This document shows positions 19,269 to 27,323 of a stretch of DNA of 64,000 bases, piece after piece. Position 1 is the stretch's first letter. Each line of letters opens with the position of its first letter. Under the pieces are notes generated by a model that was given only the letters and a program-made list of their open reading frames with translations, was not told where the DNA came from and searched no databases. The stretch is from Candidatus Nitrosocosmicus franklandus (GTDB lineage: Archaea > Thermoproteota > Nitrososphaeria > Nitrososphaerales > Nitrososphaeraceae): positions 620,001 to 684,000 of the forward strand of contig NZ_LR216287.1 of the NCBI RefSeq assembly GCF_900696045.1, given 5' to 3'. A program made the position numbers and the translations under genes.

Positions 19269-19688
19269 CTATTTTTTCCTTATAGCTCTTAAAATTCCCA
19301 TACCCATAATCACATAACCGATAATTATTATTCCAATGAACTGTGGAGCTAATATCTGCATTTGATTTGCTTCTGTAGACGACATTTGGGCATTTTCTTC
19401 AGATGGCATAAACAATGATGATACGAGAACTGTTGTTCCCATAATTGCCCCACCTATAATCAAGAGAACAGTCAAAAGTTTTGATGGTACATTTATGCCG
19501 ATTCCAAATGAAACCACGAACAGAATAATTGATCCTCCACCAAATATCATGCCCCTATCCCTTTCAGACAAAGGCAAAAATCCCTCTTCATTAATCATTG
19601 AAACTCCTACATCAAGAATATATACTACTAACAAAATGAATGCAATAGAGACAAGTATTTCAGATAATGTTTTTCTTATTCCTCGCAT
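19269..19688 (-). CDS. Small membrane protein, four transmembrane segments
   Basis: A 139-residue protein with about four hydrophobic segments: residues 10-30, 47-66, 69-92 and 112-132. There is a short basic C-terminus RAIRKK and a charged loop SERDRG. No catalytic motifs or family recognised. It is convergent with the methyltransferase gene and followed by a promoter region facing the Clp1-like gene. Confidence 0.65.
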   Translation of the reverse strand: MRGIRKTLSEILVSIAFILLVVYILDVGVSMINEEGFLPLSERDRGMIFGGGSIILFVVSFGIGINVPSKLLTVLLIIGGAIMGTTVLVSSLFMPSEENAQMSSTEANQMQILAPQFIGIIIIGYVIMGMGILRAIRKK

Positions 19689-19970
19689 AATCTATGTTCA
19701 AACCTGGGTTATTTAATTATTTTAGAGATATAAATTGAGCCATCGTTTATAGTTTTAGGACAAATAAGATATTATACCTTATTGATAAAATTTCAAAAAT
19801 AGATGAATCAAAAGAGGGTTAAAGACAAGAAGTAAAATAAGTGACAATGATAATGATTTTTAAAGTTCGAATTCCGAATTACGTCTACTGTGTATATTTA
19901 TAAAAGTTAATTCAGTAATCATAATAGATATTGAGCAAGAATCGATAATCACAAGGGAAATCGAGTCGAC

Positions 19971-21113
19971 GTGAAAATTCACCTCATTCGCGGCCCTATA
20001 TTGATCAGAGTTGACGGAGAATGCTATATCTTAGGAGTTAAAGTCAAGAATCAACTAATCTTTTGGGATAACATCAAGACGCTACCAATAGAAAATACGC
20101 GCGGGGCTAAAATCTATTTAATAAAGAATAAGAAGAACTTGAAAAGTCATGGATTTCGTGTAAATAATCAGTCCAATTTAGGCATGTTTATTTGGAAAAA
20201 GACAGTTGACGAAATCCTAAGACTTAATTGTAAGAAGATTGCCGTAATAGGACCTTCGGATTCGGGCAAATCCACATTTTCACTATATCTTGCAAACAGA
20301 TTACTCGACAATAAAGAAAGACCATTATTGATAGATGCCGATGTGGGTCAAGGTGATTTGGCACCTCCCACATGTATAGGATCTGTTCTACTAACTGAAC
20401 AAAAATTGGACTTGGCAATGATAAGATCAAATTACATGAAATTTATAGGGAGCATCCAGCCATCAAATAATGAAAAAAGAATTATTCTATCGGTTAATGA
20501 GTTAATAGACAAATCGGCGTGTTATGACCGATGTATAATAAATACAGATGGATACGTAAATGGAAAAGGCATTTATTATAAACTAAAACTATTAGAAAAA
20601 ACCAAACCAGACTGTATCGTCTCCTTAGGATACACTACGATTCACTCGAAACTAAGACAGTATGCAAAATTGTCGAAGGAATGGAAATACGTATTACTGC
20701 GAGGACGTAAACCAGATTCAGTTGTCAATAGAACCCAAACGGATAGATATCGAAAAAGAATGTATACTTTGTCAAAATTCATTACTCAAAGCAATATCTA
20801 TAATATTAAAAAACATATTAGTGACATAAGATTAGTTTATTATCAAAATATATTCTACGAAAATAGTCATAACCACGGGATTTGTGTAGATCAACGTACT
20901 TTAGTTTACCTTTTCAAAGAGATAGCCAGAAGCAAAAAACTAAATAATACATTTGTTGGCCTCGGGTCATCTAAAGAAATAGACGTAGTTAATGGTTTTG
21001 GGATCATAAAGAATTTCGAGAATGATATAGTGACGGTTTGTGCAACAAGCGAATATTTTGATTCGATTTATCTTAGTGACCTAAGAATTGATAATAATAG
21101 TAGTAGTGATTAA
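19971..21113 (+). CDS. Clp1/Nol9-type polynucleotide 5'-kinase
   Basis: A 380-residue P-loop protein of the Clp1/Grc3/Nol9 family. Walker A is GPSDSGKST at about residues 94-102. DADVGQGDLAPP near residue 122 is the lid/Walker B-like motif characteristic of the family. An N-terminal beta domain (residues 1-85) and a C-terminal beta domain surround the kinase core. Family members phosphorylate RNA 5'-OH ends, and archaeal Clp1 acts on RNA and DNA. Given the intron-rich tRNAs in this window, a role in RNA end healing is plausible but inferred. Start is GTG. The small zinc-ribbon gene 79 bases downstream is on the same strand. Confidence 0.88.
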   Translation: MKIHLIRGPILIRVDGECYILGVKVKNQLIFWDNIKTLPIENTRGAKIYLIKNKKNLKSHGFRVNNQSNLGMFIWKKTVDEILRLNCKKIAVIGPSDSGKSTFSLYLANRLLDNKERPLLIDADVGQGDLAPPTCIGSVLLTEQKLDLAMIRSNYMKFIGSIQPSNNEKRIILSVNELIDKSACYDRCIINTDGYVNGKGIYYKLKLLEKTKPDCIVSLGYTTIHSKLRQYAKLSKEWKYVLLRGRKPDSVVNRTQTDRYRKRMYTLSKFITQSNIYNIKKHISDIRLVYYQNIFYENSHNHGICVDQRTLVYLFKEIARSKKLNNTFVGLGSSKEIDVVNGFGIIKNFENDIVTVCATSEYFDSIYLSDLRIDNNSSSD

Positions 21114-21192
21114 GGTTTATCCATAACAAATCATTATCATAGTAGAATACTAACGTTTAATATATTAGTAAATAAATATCTTACATCGTAGA

Positions 21193-21366
21193 ATGGTACT
21201 TCGCAACAAAGTTACCTCCAGATGCATTGTTTGTAGAACTGAATTAAATGGTTTTAATACTAAGGTGGTCGAAAATCCAAGATACTTAAAGTACAGGAGT
21301 CTAGTCTGCAATACTTGCTTTGATGAATATTATCCTATACATCAAGATAAGTATGAGAACAGATAG
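21193..21366 (+). CDS. 57-residue zinc-ribbon protein
   Basis: A short ATG-TAG frame encoding a basic protein with two CxxC pairs: CIVC at residues 11-14 and CNTC at residues 39-42. The 24-residue spacing gives a classical four-Cys zinc ribbon. The N-terminus is basic (LRNKVTSR) and the C-terminus is rich in Tyr and Asp. It lies just downstream of the Clp1-like kinase and may share its transcript. The perfect cysteine spacing argues that it is real. Function unknown, possibly nucleic-acid binding. Confidence 0.7.
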   Translation: MVLRNKVTSRCIVCRTELNGFNTKVVENPRYLKYRSLVCNTCFDEYYPIHQDKYENR

Positions 21367-21651
21367 ACATTACGAAATAGAATATAAAGAAGGTTTTATG
21401 CTATCATATAGACATAGCATTTATTTAATTTACAAGAAATATTTAGTAGTCTTTGTAATTCTCATTTGAATTAGAATATATCTCGATTAGTTAGTTTTGG
21501 AAAAATCTATTTAAATCGATATTAGCATAGGAAATTAATTTTATGTATATCATGGAAATTAAACTTTATAGTCTATTTGGCATTATATCTAAATTAGACA
21601 AAAAAGTTAACCACATTATTTCATTGTCTTTTATTTCCTTAAAAGATAGAG

Positions 21652-22869
21652 ATGATAAATACTATGAATCTACTTGAGAATGTATCCTCTATTACTTCAT
21701 TTTCGCAAGTATTACATGATTTGATAGGTTCAAATCCCGAAATAATAAAAGACTGTATTCGCCTTAATGGATTTTTAAAAGATGTTTTTGGCTCTACCTA
21801 CAAAAAAGAAATTTTTCTCATTATTAGAGCAGCAAAGTTAGACATCATAAATCAATTGAATGACGAAATCGACGGAAAGCCTATAACTGCTAAATTATAT
21901 GATATCATGTCAAAATTTATTTTAAATGGTATGTTAGACGAAGAATCGGCCGTTTGGGTTACGATTGTATGGGCAGTTACTCTTCAAAAGATAGAAGCTA
22001 AAGAAGGTCAGCAAGTCATGGAGAATTGCAGATCCATTTTACCCGAATTGCAGAAAAAACGATCACCCATATGCATCTCGCATGACCCGATTTCAAACCT
22101 AGTAACCGTAAACGCATCTCCAATCGATCAGATACACAAAAAAGGTAAATGTTATCATAATCAAGGGAATTATGATGAAGCAATAAGATGTTATGACAGA
22201 GCCTTTTCGATAAATCCACAAGACTATAATATATTATCAGATAAAGGATTATCTCTCCATAATCAAGGGAATTATGATGAAGCAATAAGATGTTATGACA
22301 GAGCCCTTTCGATAAATCCACAAGATGAGTTTGTGAAAAGGAGAAGGGATAACACAATAAAACGCTTAGAGAAAAAATTTGAAAAAACAAACTCAAGGTC
22401 ACACCCATCTGCAAATTCCCCCCCCTCTAGTTTTAGAAGAAATTTGTCTAAAAATTATCTTGTTGGGATAATAGTCGTTACTCCAGGTATGATTATTGGA
22501 TTAGCAGTTTTATTGGGTTTGAGTTACGATAATCCGGGCATAAATATACCAACTGGCGGGTTTATAAATGATGGAGAAAATTCGACAGAAAAAACTAATT
22601 TGCCTAGTGCAGATTTAAATCCAATCAAGCCACTTGACCAACAATCAATATCTACATTTGCGGATAGCATTAAACAGCAAATAGTATCAAACACATCTAC
22701 TGGCAAGGGACTTTCTAACAACGATACAAGTATTCAAAATTCTAGAGATTATTACACGGACATAGATGAGACATTGCAGCAGCGGCTGAACGAGGCAGGA
22801 GATATTAACTACAGACTGAATGAATTTAAATTCGAATTAGAACGAGCCATGGAGAGTAATTTTAATTGA
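21652..22869 (+). CDS. TPR-repeat membrane protein with signalling-type N-terminal domain
   Basis: A 405-residue protein. Residues about 10-120 form a helical domain with the pattern NPEIIKD..R..GFLKDVFG..YKKEI....A and, at the end, DEESAVW....WA. From memory this pattern is found in bacterial proteins encoded beside protein kinases, vWA proteins and chaperone-like genes. Two TPR units, almost identical to each other, follow at about residues 165-232 (NQGNYDEAIRCYDRA). A single membrane helix is near residues 268-288 (VGIIVVTPGMIIGLAVLLG). The last 115 residues, predicted outside, are Ser/Asn-rich with a helical end. It is convergent with the PP2C gene 45 bases away and may be the membrane partner of that cassette. 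Confidence 0.75.
   Translation: MINTMNLLENVSSITSFSQVLHDLIGSNPEIIKDCIRLNGFLKDVFGSTYKKEIFLIIRAAKLDIINQLNDEIDGKPITAKLYDIMSKFILNGMLDEESAVWVTIVWAVTLQKIEAKEGQQVMENCRSILPELQKKRSPICISHDPISNLVTVNASPIDQIHKKGKCYHNQGNYDEAIRCYDRAFSINPQDYNILSDKGLSLHNQGNYDEAIRCYDRALSINPQDEFVKRRRDNTIKRLEKKFEKTNSRSHPSANSPPSSFRRNLSKNYLVGIIVVTPGMIIGLAVLLGLSYDNPGINIPTGGFINDGENSTEKTNLPSADLNPIKPLDQQSISTFADSIKQQIVSNTSTGKGLSNNDTSIQNSRDYYTDIDETLQQRLNEAGDINYRLNEFKFELERAMESNFN
22156..22328 (+). repeat. Tandem 102-bp unit encoding near-identical TPRs
   Basis: About 70 bases at 22156-22226 recur at 22258-22328 with one mismatch. The offset is 102 bases, exactly one 34-residue TPR. Near identity at DNA level indicates a recent duplication or ongoing gene conversion inside the gene. 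Confidence 0.9.
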
Positions 22870-22914
22870 ACCGTATAAATTACAATACATACAAAAACCA
22901 GGTCCAGAATTATT

Positions 22915-23841
22915 TTATTGATTAATCTTATAGAGGTATCCAAGAGTAATATCGTCTCCACTACCCTTCTGCGAGGTTTCCTTTAACAAGAATTCCAATT
23001 TACTCTGAATGTACTGCTGTCCATAATTATCCAAGATATCTAGATAATCTGTTCCTATCTTACGAAAGCCTGTTTCATCCTTAAAAGAATTATAGTAGCC
23101 GTCGGTAGTAAGCAATATCAATCTAGGCTTTAAATCATAGATGGAATATATGCCAACTTTAAATCTTAACCAGCTAGATTCCATGCATAATGAATCAGTA
23201 GTGTTTAGCGTTACTACACTTTTTTTGTCATCGCTGTCATTGATATTTTTTTCAAACGGTGCTATTACGTTCCTATGTTCATCTACTACTAGAATATTAC
23301 CATCACCTATTTGGAAAAATAGAAAATAATCTTTTGTAACTGCGACAGTTAGTAAGGTTGATCCATACGCAATTTGTGGATGTCTTTCTAGTTTATCCTT
23401 AGAAGAAGGGTCTTTTTTACCTAAAAATTTGTCAAGTTCGTAGGTTGTAAAAGGGTTCCGATTAATGTGACTAGTTACTCTGTTATTCCAATTTTTTACC
23501 AATATTCTCGGTATTGAATATCTAATAATATCCCTTACTGACGAAAAAGTATTGGAACTCGAATGACATTGGGTGATGAATCTAAACATTGTCTGAGTAG
23601 CAATCTTTGCAGCAATATTGGATCCGAATTTGCTTCTGAAATAAGTATCACTTCCATGTCCATCTGCAACAGATAATATGCCGATATCCTCTTGCTTGGA
23701 GTACCTCCAATAGATAGAATCCTGATTTGATATATGTTCACGCTCATGACTAGCGCCTCGCACGCTGGCGCCATATATTAACCAATTTCTTCTATCTACA
23801 GAAATATATTGTTGATCCGAGAGAGAGCCCACTACCTTCAT
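22915..23841 (-). CDS. PP2C-family protein phosphatase
   Basis: A 308-residue metal-dependent Ser/Thr phosphatase. Key motifs are NQDS near residue 39, ADGHGS near residue 60, AYGSTLLTVAV, the QIGDGNILVVD strand pair, and LLTTDGYYNSF with the metal-binding Asp near residue 246. It lies 16 bases after the kinase gene on the same strand, so both are in one transcript and it likely reverses that kinase's phosphorylation. No membrane segment, so cytosolic. It is the downstream end of the vWA-kinase-PP2C set. Confidence 0.92.
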   Translation of the reverse strand: MKVVGSLSDQQYISVDRRNWLIYGASVRGASHEREHISNQDSIYWRYSKQEDIGILSVADGHGSDTYFRSKFGSNIAAKIATQTMFRFITQCHSSSNTFSSVRDIIRYSIPRILVKNWNNRVTSHINRNPFTTYELDKFLGKKDPSSKDKLERHPQIAYGSTLLTVAVTKDYFLFFQIGDGNILVVDEHRNVIAPFEKNINDSDDKKSVVTLNTTDSLCMESSWLRFKVGIYSIYDLKPRLILLTTDGYYNSFKDETGFRKIGTDYLDILDNYGQQYIQSKLEFLLKETSQKGSGDDITLGYLYKINQ

Positions 23842-23857
23842 AAATAATCAGAGTTGC

Positions 23858-25312
23858 TTAATAGTAGATAATCCCTTTAGAAGTACCGAAATCAATCGTA
23901 ATATTTGGACTTAGAAGAAGATTTTGATTTGGCAATACCTCAAATGCTTTAGAATTAGGTTTTTCAACTTTCCAGATTCTGCTAGATGTGTTTTTTAATC
24001 CCCATACTTCATCATCGACTGGATGTTTAGTAACCGCAGCAATAACATGTGAGAAATCATATCTATTACACGGATCCACATGGTGTAAAAATATTCGAGT
24101 ATCATGATTTAAGGTGATAAAATAACGCTCATCAATTATAATGTACATGACCTTGTGACTAGTATTTTGACATCGTGGGTTCCAGCAAGTCAAGTAATAG
24201 TCATTCTCTTTTAAATGTAGCATACTTTGCAGAACAGTCGAGACAGAATTATCATAATTGGTAATATTCTTATTAATATTCCTCAAACGTGAAACTTCTA
24301 CATTAATAGGATAGAAGAAATTTTCTGACCCACATTTATTACAATAATAGATGGAGTCACGCAGTTGGAGTAAAGCGATTTGCCATTCTGTTTCTCTTAC
24401 ACGTCCATGCAAAGGATCCCTAATTCCTTCTGTGAATGCTTTTATGAAAAGGTTCTTGAAAAACTCGGGATAAATTTTCCAAAATATCAGAGCGTTTTTG
24501 TGATATACAGGATCTGGATGATTAGATGAATCCACAGGGTCAAAAATGAAAACAGGATTGAGACCATATAGTTTGGTCATGGCCGGAACATCAAGGCTTT
24601 TTATATTGCTTTCGGCTTTACCTTCCAAAGGATGATTTACAAACAAGATGTAGAATAGCAACACAGCAAGTGAGTACAGATCAGTCTGAGTATTTGGCAA
24701 AGCCTTGTGGGTAATTATCTCGGGTGCCATAAATTTTGGAGTGCCAATAACATTTCCTTTTTCGGATCCATTGATTATAATATTATCAGTATCGCCAATT
24801 CTTATTTCACCAGTACAAGGATCAAAGTACAAATTATTCAACGACAGATCCTGGTAACAGAATCCTTTTGAATGTAACAGATGAAAACTTTTACAAATTT
24901 CATAACAAGCAGTCAAAAGAACTTTAAAGGAAGGATCTATCTTTCTGGACAACCACAAACCAAAACTCTTGAATCTATTCTCTTTTAGTGGCATTACATA
25001 TCCAAATCCTTCTTTCTTGTCACTTTCAACAAGAGCAATAGGCCAAAGGAATTTATCACTAGGAGATTGTTTATCGACTAAAGATTTTAGAATCTCGAGC
25101 TGTTCCCTTGTAGCCATAGAAGGAAAATACCACTTTAATGCCAATAGAGAATTGTCTGGAGATATAAGAGAATAGACTTTACCTTGAGTACCGGATCCCA
25201 TCTCCTTCTCGACATTGCAAATCATATTTAGTTGTTCAACATATATTGGTTCACCGAGTTCAAAGTCGTAAGATTTGGTCATTTTAGTTTTCAATACCAT
25301 GGAAGTTACCAA
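23858..25312 (-). CDS. Serine/threonine protein kinase with C-terminal zinc ribbon
   Basis: A 484-residue protein. The kinase domain covers about residues 30-320: Gly loop GSGTQGKVY, LALKWY with the ATP-binding lysine, YQDLSLNN where HRDLKxxN is usual, GDTDN in place of DFG, and GTPKFMAPE. The catalytic and metal-binding Asp and the Asn are kept, so activity is likely despite the altered HRD and DFG triplets. After the kinase come CNKCGSENFF and, about 70 residues on, CWNPRC, a zinc ribbon. A C-terminal beta-rich region of about 100 residues follows. The start overlaps the vWA gene end by 7 bases; internal Met codons at residues 5 or 11 would avoid this. This architecture is the kinase of TerY-P triads. 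Confidence 0.88.
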   Translation of the reverse strand: MVTSMVLKTKMTKSYDFELGEPIYVEQLNMICNVEKEMGSGTQGKVYSLISPDNSLLALKWYFPSMATREQLEILKSLVDKQSPSDKFLWPIALVESDKKEGFGYVMPLKENRFKSFGLWLSRKIDPSFKVLLTACYEICKSFHLLHSKGFCYQDLSLNNLYFDPCTGEIRIGDTDNIIINGSEKGNVIGTPKFMAPEIITHKALPNTQTDLYSLAVLLFYILFVNHPLEGKAESNIKSLDVPAMTKLYGLNPVFIFDPVDSSNHPDPVYHKNALIFWKIYPEFFKNLFIKAFTEGIRDPLHGRVRETEWQIALLQLRDSIYYCNKCGSENFFYPINVEVSRLRNINKNITNYDNSVSTVLQSMLHLKENDYYLTCWNPRCQNTSHKVMYIIIDERYFITLNHDTRIFLHHVDPCNRYDFSHVIAAVTKHPVDDEVWGLKNTSSRIWKVEKPNSKAFEVLPNQNLLLSPNITIDFGTSKGIIYY

Positions 25313-26007
25313 ACTTCGGTTGCTGTGTAAATCATTTCAGGAGGTTTGGGGATCTGTACATTTAATTCCGGTTTAATCATATCTTTTTGTTGGCTTTTAG
25401 GTCGTGCAGAAGCAGATTGAACCACGGTAGAGACCCATCTGATATAATTTGAAAGAGCCTCCGGATTTCGAGCTAGGAGTGGTTTCATATCATCATTTCT
25501 TATAAAATTCTCCAGCACTCTCGTGTCTGCATCCTCTCCAATCGCTATAGCAATTCGAATTGCCTTTTTACCCCAGGGTTCATTTAGTAACTTTTCTAAT
25601 CCATATTCATAATTATCAGTGGGTTGTCCGTCAGACAAAAGTACCAAGACTGGAGGTAATCCTCTATTTGTCATTGGTGGGATGTGCAACATCTCAGATA
25701 ACAGCATGAAAGCCTGCCCTAGATCTGTGTGTCCCTTCGCTTCTACATCTACCCATTTGAAATCGTTAATGTGCGTGGGTGGAATAAACCATTGAGCACC
25801 AGTTGAAAATCTTAGCGCGCTAATCAAAAGATTGGCTTGTATATTATTCTCGGCTTCCCTTTGCATATGAGGTATAGCTTCTCTTATAGCATAGTTCAAA
25901 GATTGTATCTTTCCATCATCCTTCATAGAGCCAGAACAATCTACGATCCATACAAAATGGAGCTCCCTTTTTGTGATTTCGCCGCCTGGAAGAGTCATAA
26001 AATTCAA
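25306..26007 (-). CDS. TerY-like von Willebrand factor A protein
   Basis: A 233-residue vWA domain protein. The metal-ion-dependent adhesion site is complete: DCSGSM near residue 23, Thr in GHTDLG near residue 96, and Asp in LLSDGQPTD near residue 131. There is no signal peptide, so it is cytosolic like bacterial TerY. The last 30 residues are a Pro/Lys-rich tail. It is the first gene of the cassette and overlaps the kinase start. In TerY-P systems the vWA protein is thought to be a scaffold or substrate of the kinase/phosphatase pair. That role is from family knowledge. Confidence 0.9.
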   Translation of the reverse strand: MNFMTLPGGEITKRELHFVWIVDCSGSMKDDGKIQSLNYAIREAIPHMQREAENNIQANLLISALRFSTGAQWFIPPTHINDFKWVDVEAKGHTDLGQAFMLLSEMLHIPPMTNRGLPPVLVLLSDGQPTDNYEYGLEKLLNEPWGKKAIRIAIAIGEDADTRVLENFIRNDDMKPLLARNPEALSNYIRWVSTVVQSASARPKSQQKDMIKPELNVQIPKPPEMIYTATEVW

Positions 26008-26462
26008 AAAAAGTAATCTAATTAAGATTAATAACGATTACACAAAATAGTTGTACATGTTTTTTATGTAGAATTGTATGTAAGTTAAAGATCACCACTC
26101 CCCTAATTAAATACTCGATATAGAAAATTAATTGCAGTAGATCTAAATAAGTCGATAAAATAGCGTAATTTCTACTTATACCCTACCACTCGAAATTTTT
26201 ATTGAAAACATGTATCAACAAATCATATTTAACAAAAATAATTGGAATACTGTGCTTTGAGCAATCAAATCAAAAGGTTTTGTTAACGAGGTCCAGAATA
26301 AGAAATGACTACAAAATTCCATGTTAAATTCCTTCAGGAAGAAGATAGGAAGGTAATTATCTAATTACAAGTATTAAGAATCAACCATCGTTTCAACGGC
26401 CAAAATGAAAAAGGAGAAAGGAATTAAATAATCATTAATTACTATAATGGTCTTTTAGATAG
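26008..26462 (+). other. Intergenic region upstream of the vWA-kinase-PP2C cassette
   Basis: About 450 AT-rich bases. It should hold the promoter of the minus-strand cassette just upstream of 26007. No further gene or RNA was recognised. Confidence 0.4.
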
Positions 26463-26822
26463 TTACCTATCTCTATCCAAGGAAATATTGTTTCGAATGT
26501 TATTAATAGAATTTAATCCCTCCTTCCCGATCGAAACGATCTTGTTTGTAATTTGAATAGTTTTAGCTGCTGCCTTTGGCATTTCGTTCACTAAATTTGT
26601 TGTCAACCCTGTAAGCTGCTTTACGGTATCTTTGAAGGAGCCATCAGTCATATTCTGGCTGGATCTTAAAATCGAATCTCTGATATGTCTTGTTACCTCG
26701 CTTTCCGAACTTAGTTGCATTTTATCACTAGGAACGCCAGAATTAATGTTACTATTCGTGGTAACATCATCAAGGATCTTATTTGAAATGAAATCTGCCT
26801 CATGATCATTGGATTCCCGCAC
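26463..26822 (-). CDS. Small hypothetical protein
   Basis: A 119-residue acidic-to-basic protein of unknown family with a GTG start. The first half is polar and low in complexity. The second half (about residues 62-115) is predicted helical, with regularly spaced hydrophobic residues (LTTNLVNEMPKAAAKTIQITN), suggesting a coiled coil or amphipathic helices. No cysteine or membrane segments. It lies between the signalling cassette and the SRP RNA gene without clear operon partners. Confidence 0.45.
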   Translation of the reverse strand: MRESNDHEADFISNKILDDVTTNSNINSGVPSDKMQLSSESEVTRHIRDSILRSSQNMTDGSFKDTVKQLTGLTTNLVNEMPKAAAKTIQITNKIVSIGKEGLNSINNIRNNISLDRDR

Positions 26823-26904
26823 GTAATTAAAAAGTTATTAAATGATTTAACACGTATCTAAAATTGACGACTAATAAAGTAACTTAACAAACTAACATAT
26901 CAAA

Positions 26905-27222
26905 ATAGGGTAGCCTATTAGTACCAACGTAAACAAGAGGCCCCATTTCAAATCCTCCTAAATCCACCACGTAGACGTAACAGCACGGCTACGATGCCTT
27001 AGGATTGCTCCCTCCCGGACCTCACCCATTTCAGCATTTCGCAGTCAATATTACACCTTCGTGTAATTTGCTGCTCATAGCCATCCGATACGGCATGATT
27101 TCATCCTAGTCGGATGAGCGGGTAACCTCCCATTCACGAATTTACCTAATAGTTACTGATCCCGACATAAAGCCGATTTTCGGTATGGGGCACGGCTAGC
27201 ACCCCGATCCTACCTACCCTAT
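26905..27222 (-). ncRNA. ffs: Signal recognition particle RNA (7S RNA)
   Basis: About 318 bases. The ends pair (ATAGGGTAG with CTACCCTAT) to close the long helix 5. The conserved S-domain tip reads GGTCCGGGAGGGAGCAATCC on the minus strand, matching the SRP54-binding helix 8 with its GGAG and AGCA internal loops. The 5' part near GGGTGCTAGCC fits the Alu-like domain of archaeal SRP RNA. The RNA scaffolds SRP19 and SRP54 and targets membrane and secreted proteins; its receptor FtsY is encoded elsewhere in this window. Ends are estimated from the terminal helix. Confidence 0.93.
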
Positions 27223-27240
27223 ACATAATACTTCAAAATC

Positions 27241-27248
27241 AAATATAA
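27241..27248 (-). promoter_or_regulatory. TATA-like box for SRP RNA
   Basis: The minus strand reads TTATATTT 19-26 bases before the inferred SRP RNA 5' end, the usual archaeal TATA spacing. Confidence 0.45.
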
Positions 27249-27323
27249 TGTTATTGGATTAATCTTATTGGAATAAGATATAAAAATCAAAAATGGGTAA
27301 AAAAGGATATTTTAGATATGAGA

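Noticed and set aside
22156-22328. Possible CRISPR-like repeat
   Set aside because: Only two units, fully inside a reading frame and in phase with a TPR. No CRISPR array or cas gene is present anywhere in the window.
22016-22414. Minus-strand frame with repeated LCHNILLLHHNSLDY
   Set aside because: It is the antisense of the duplicated TPR units; the repeat is explained by the plus-strand gene.
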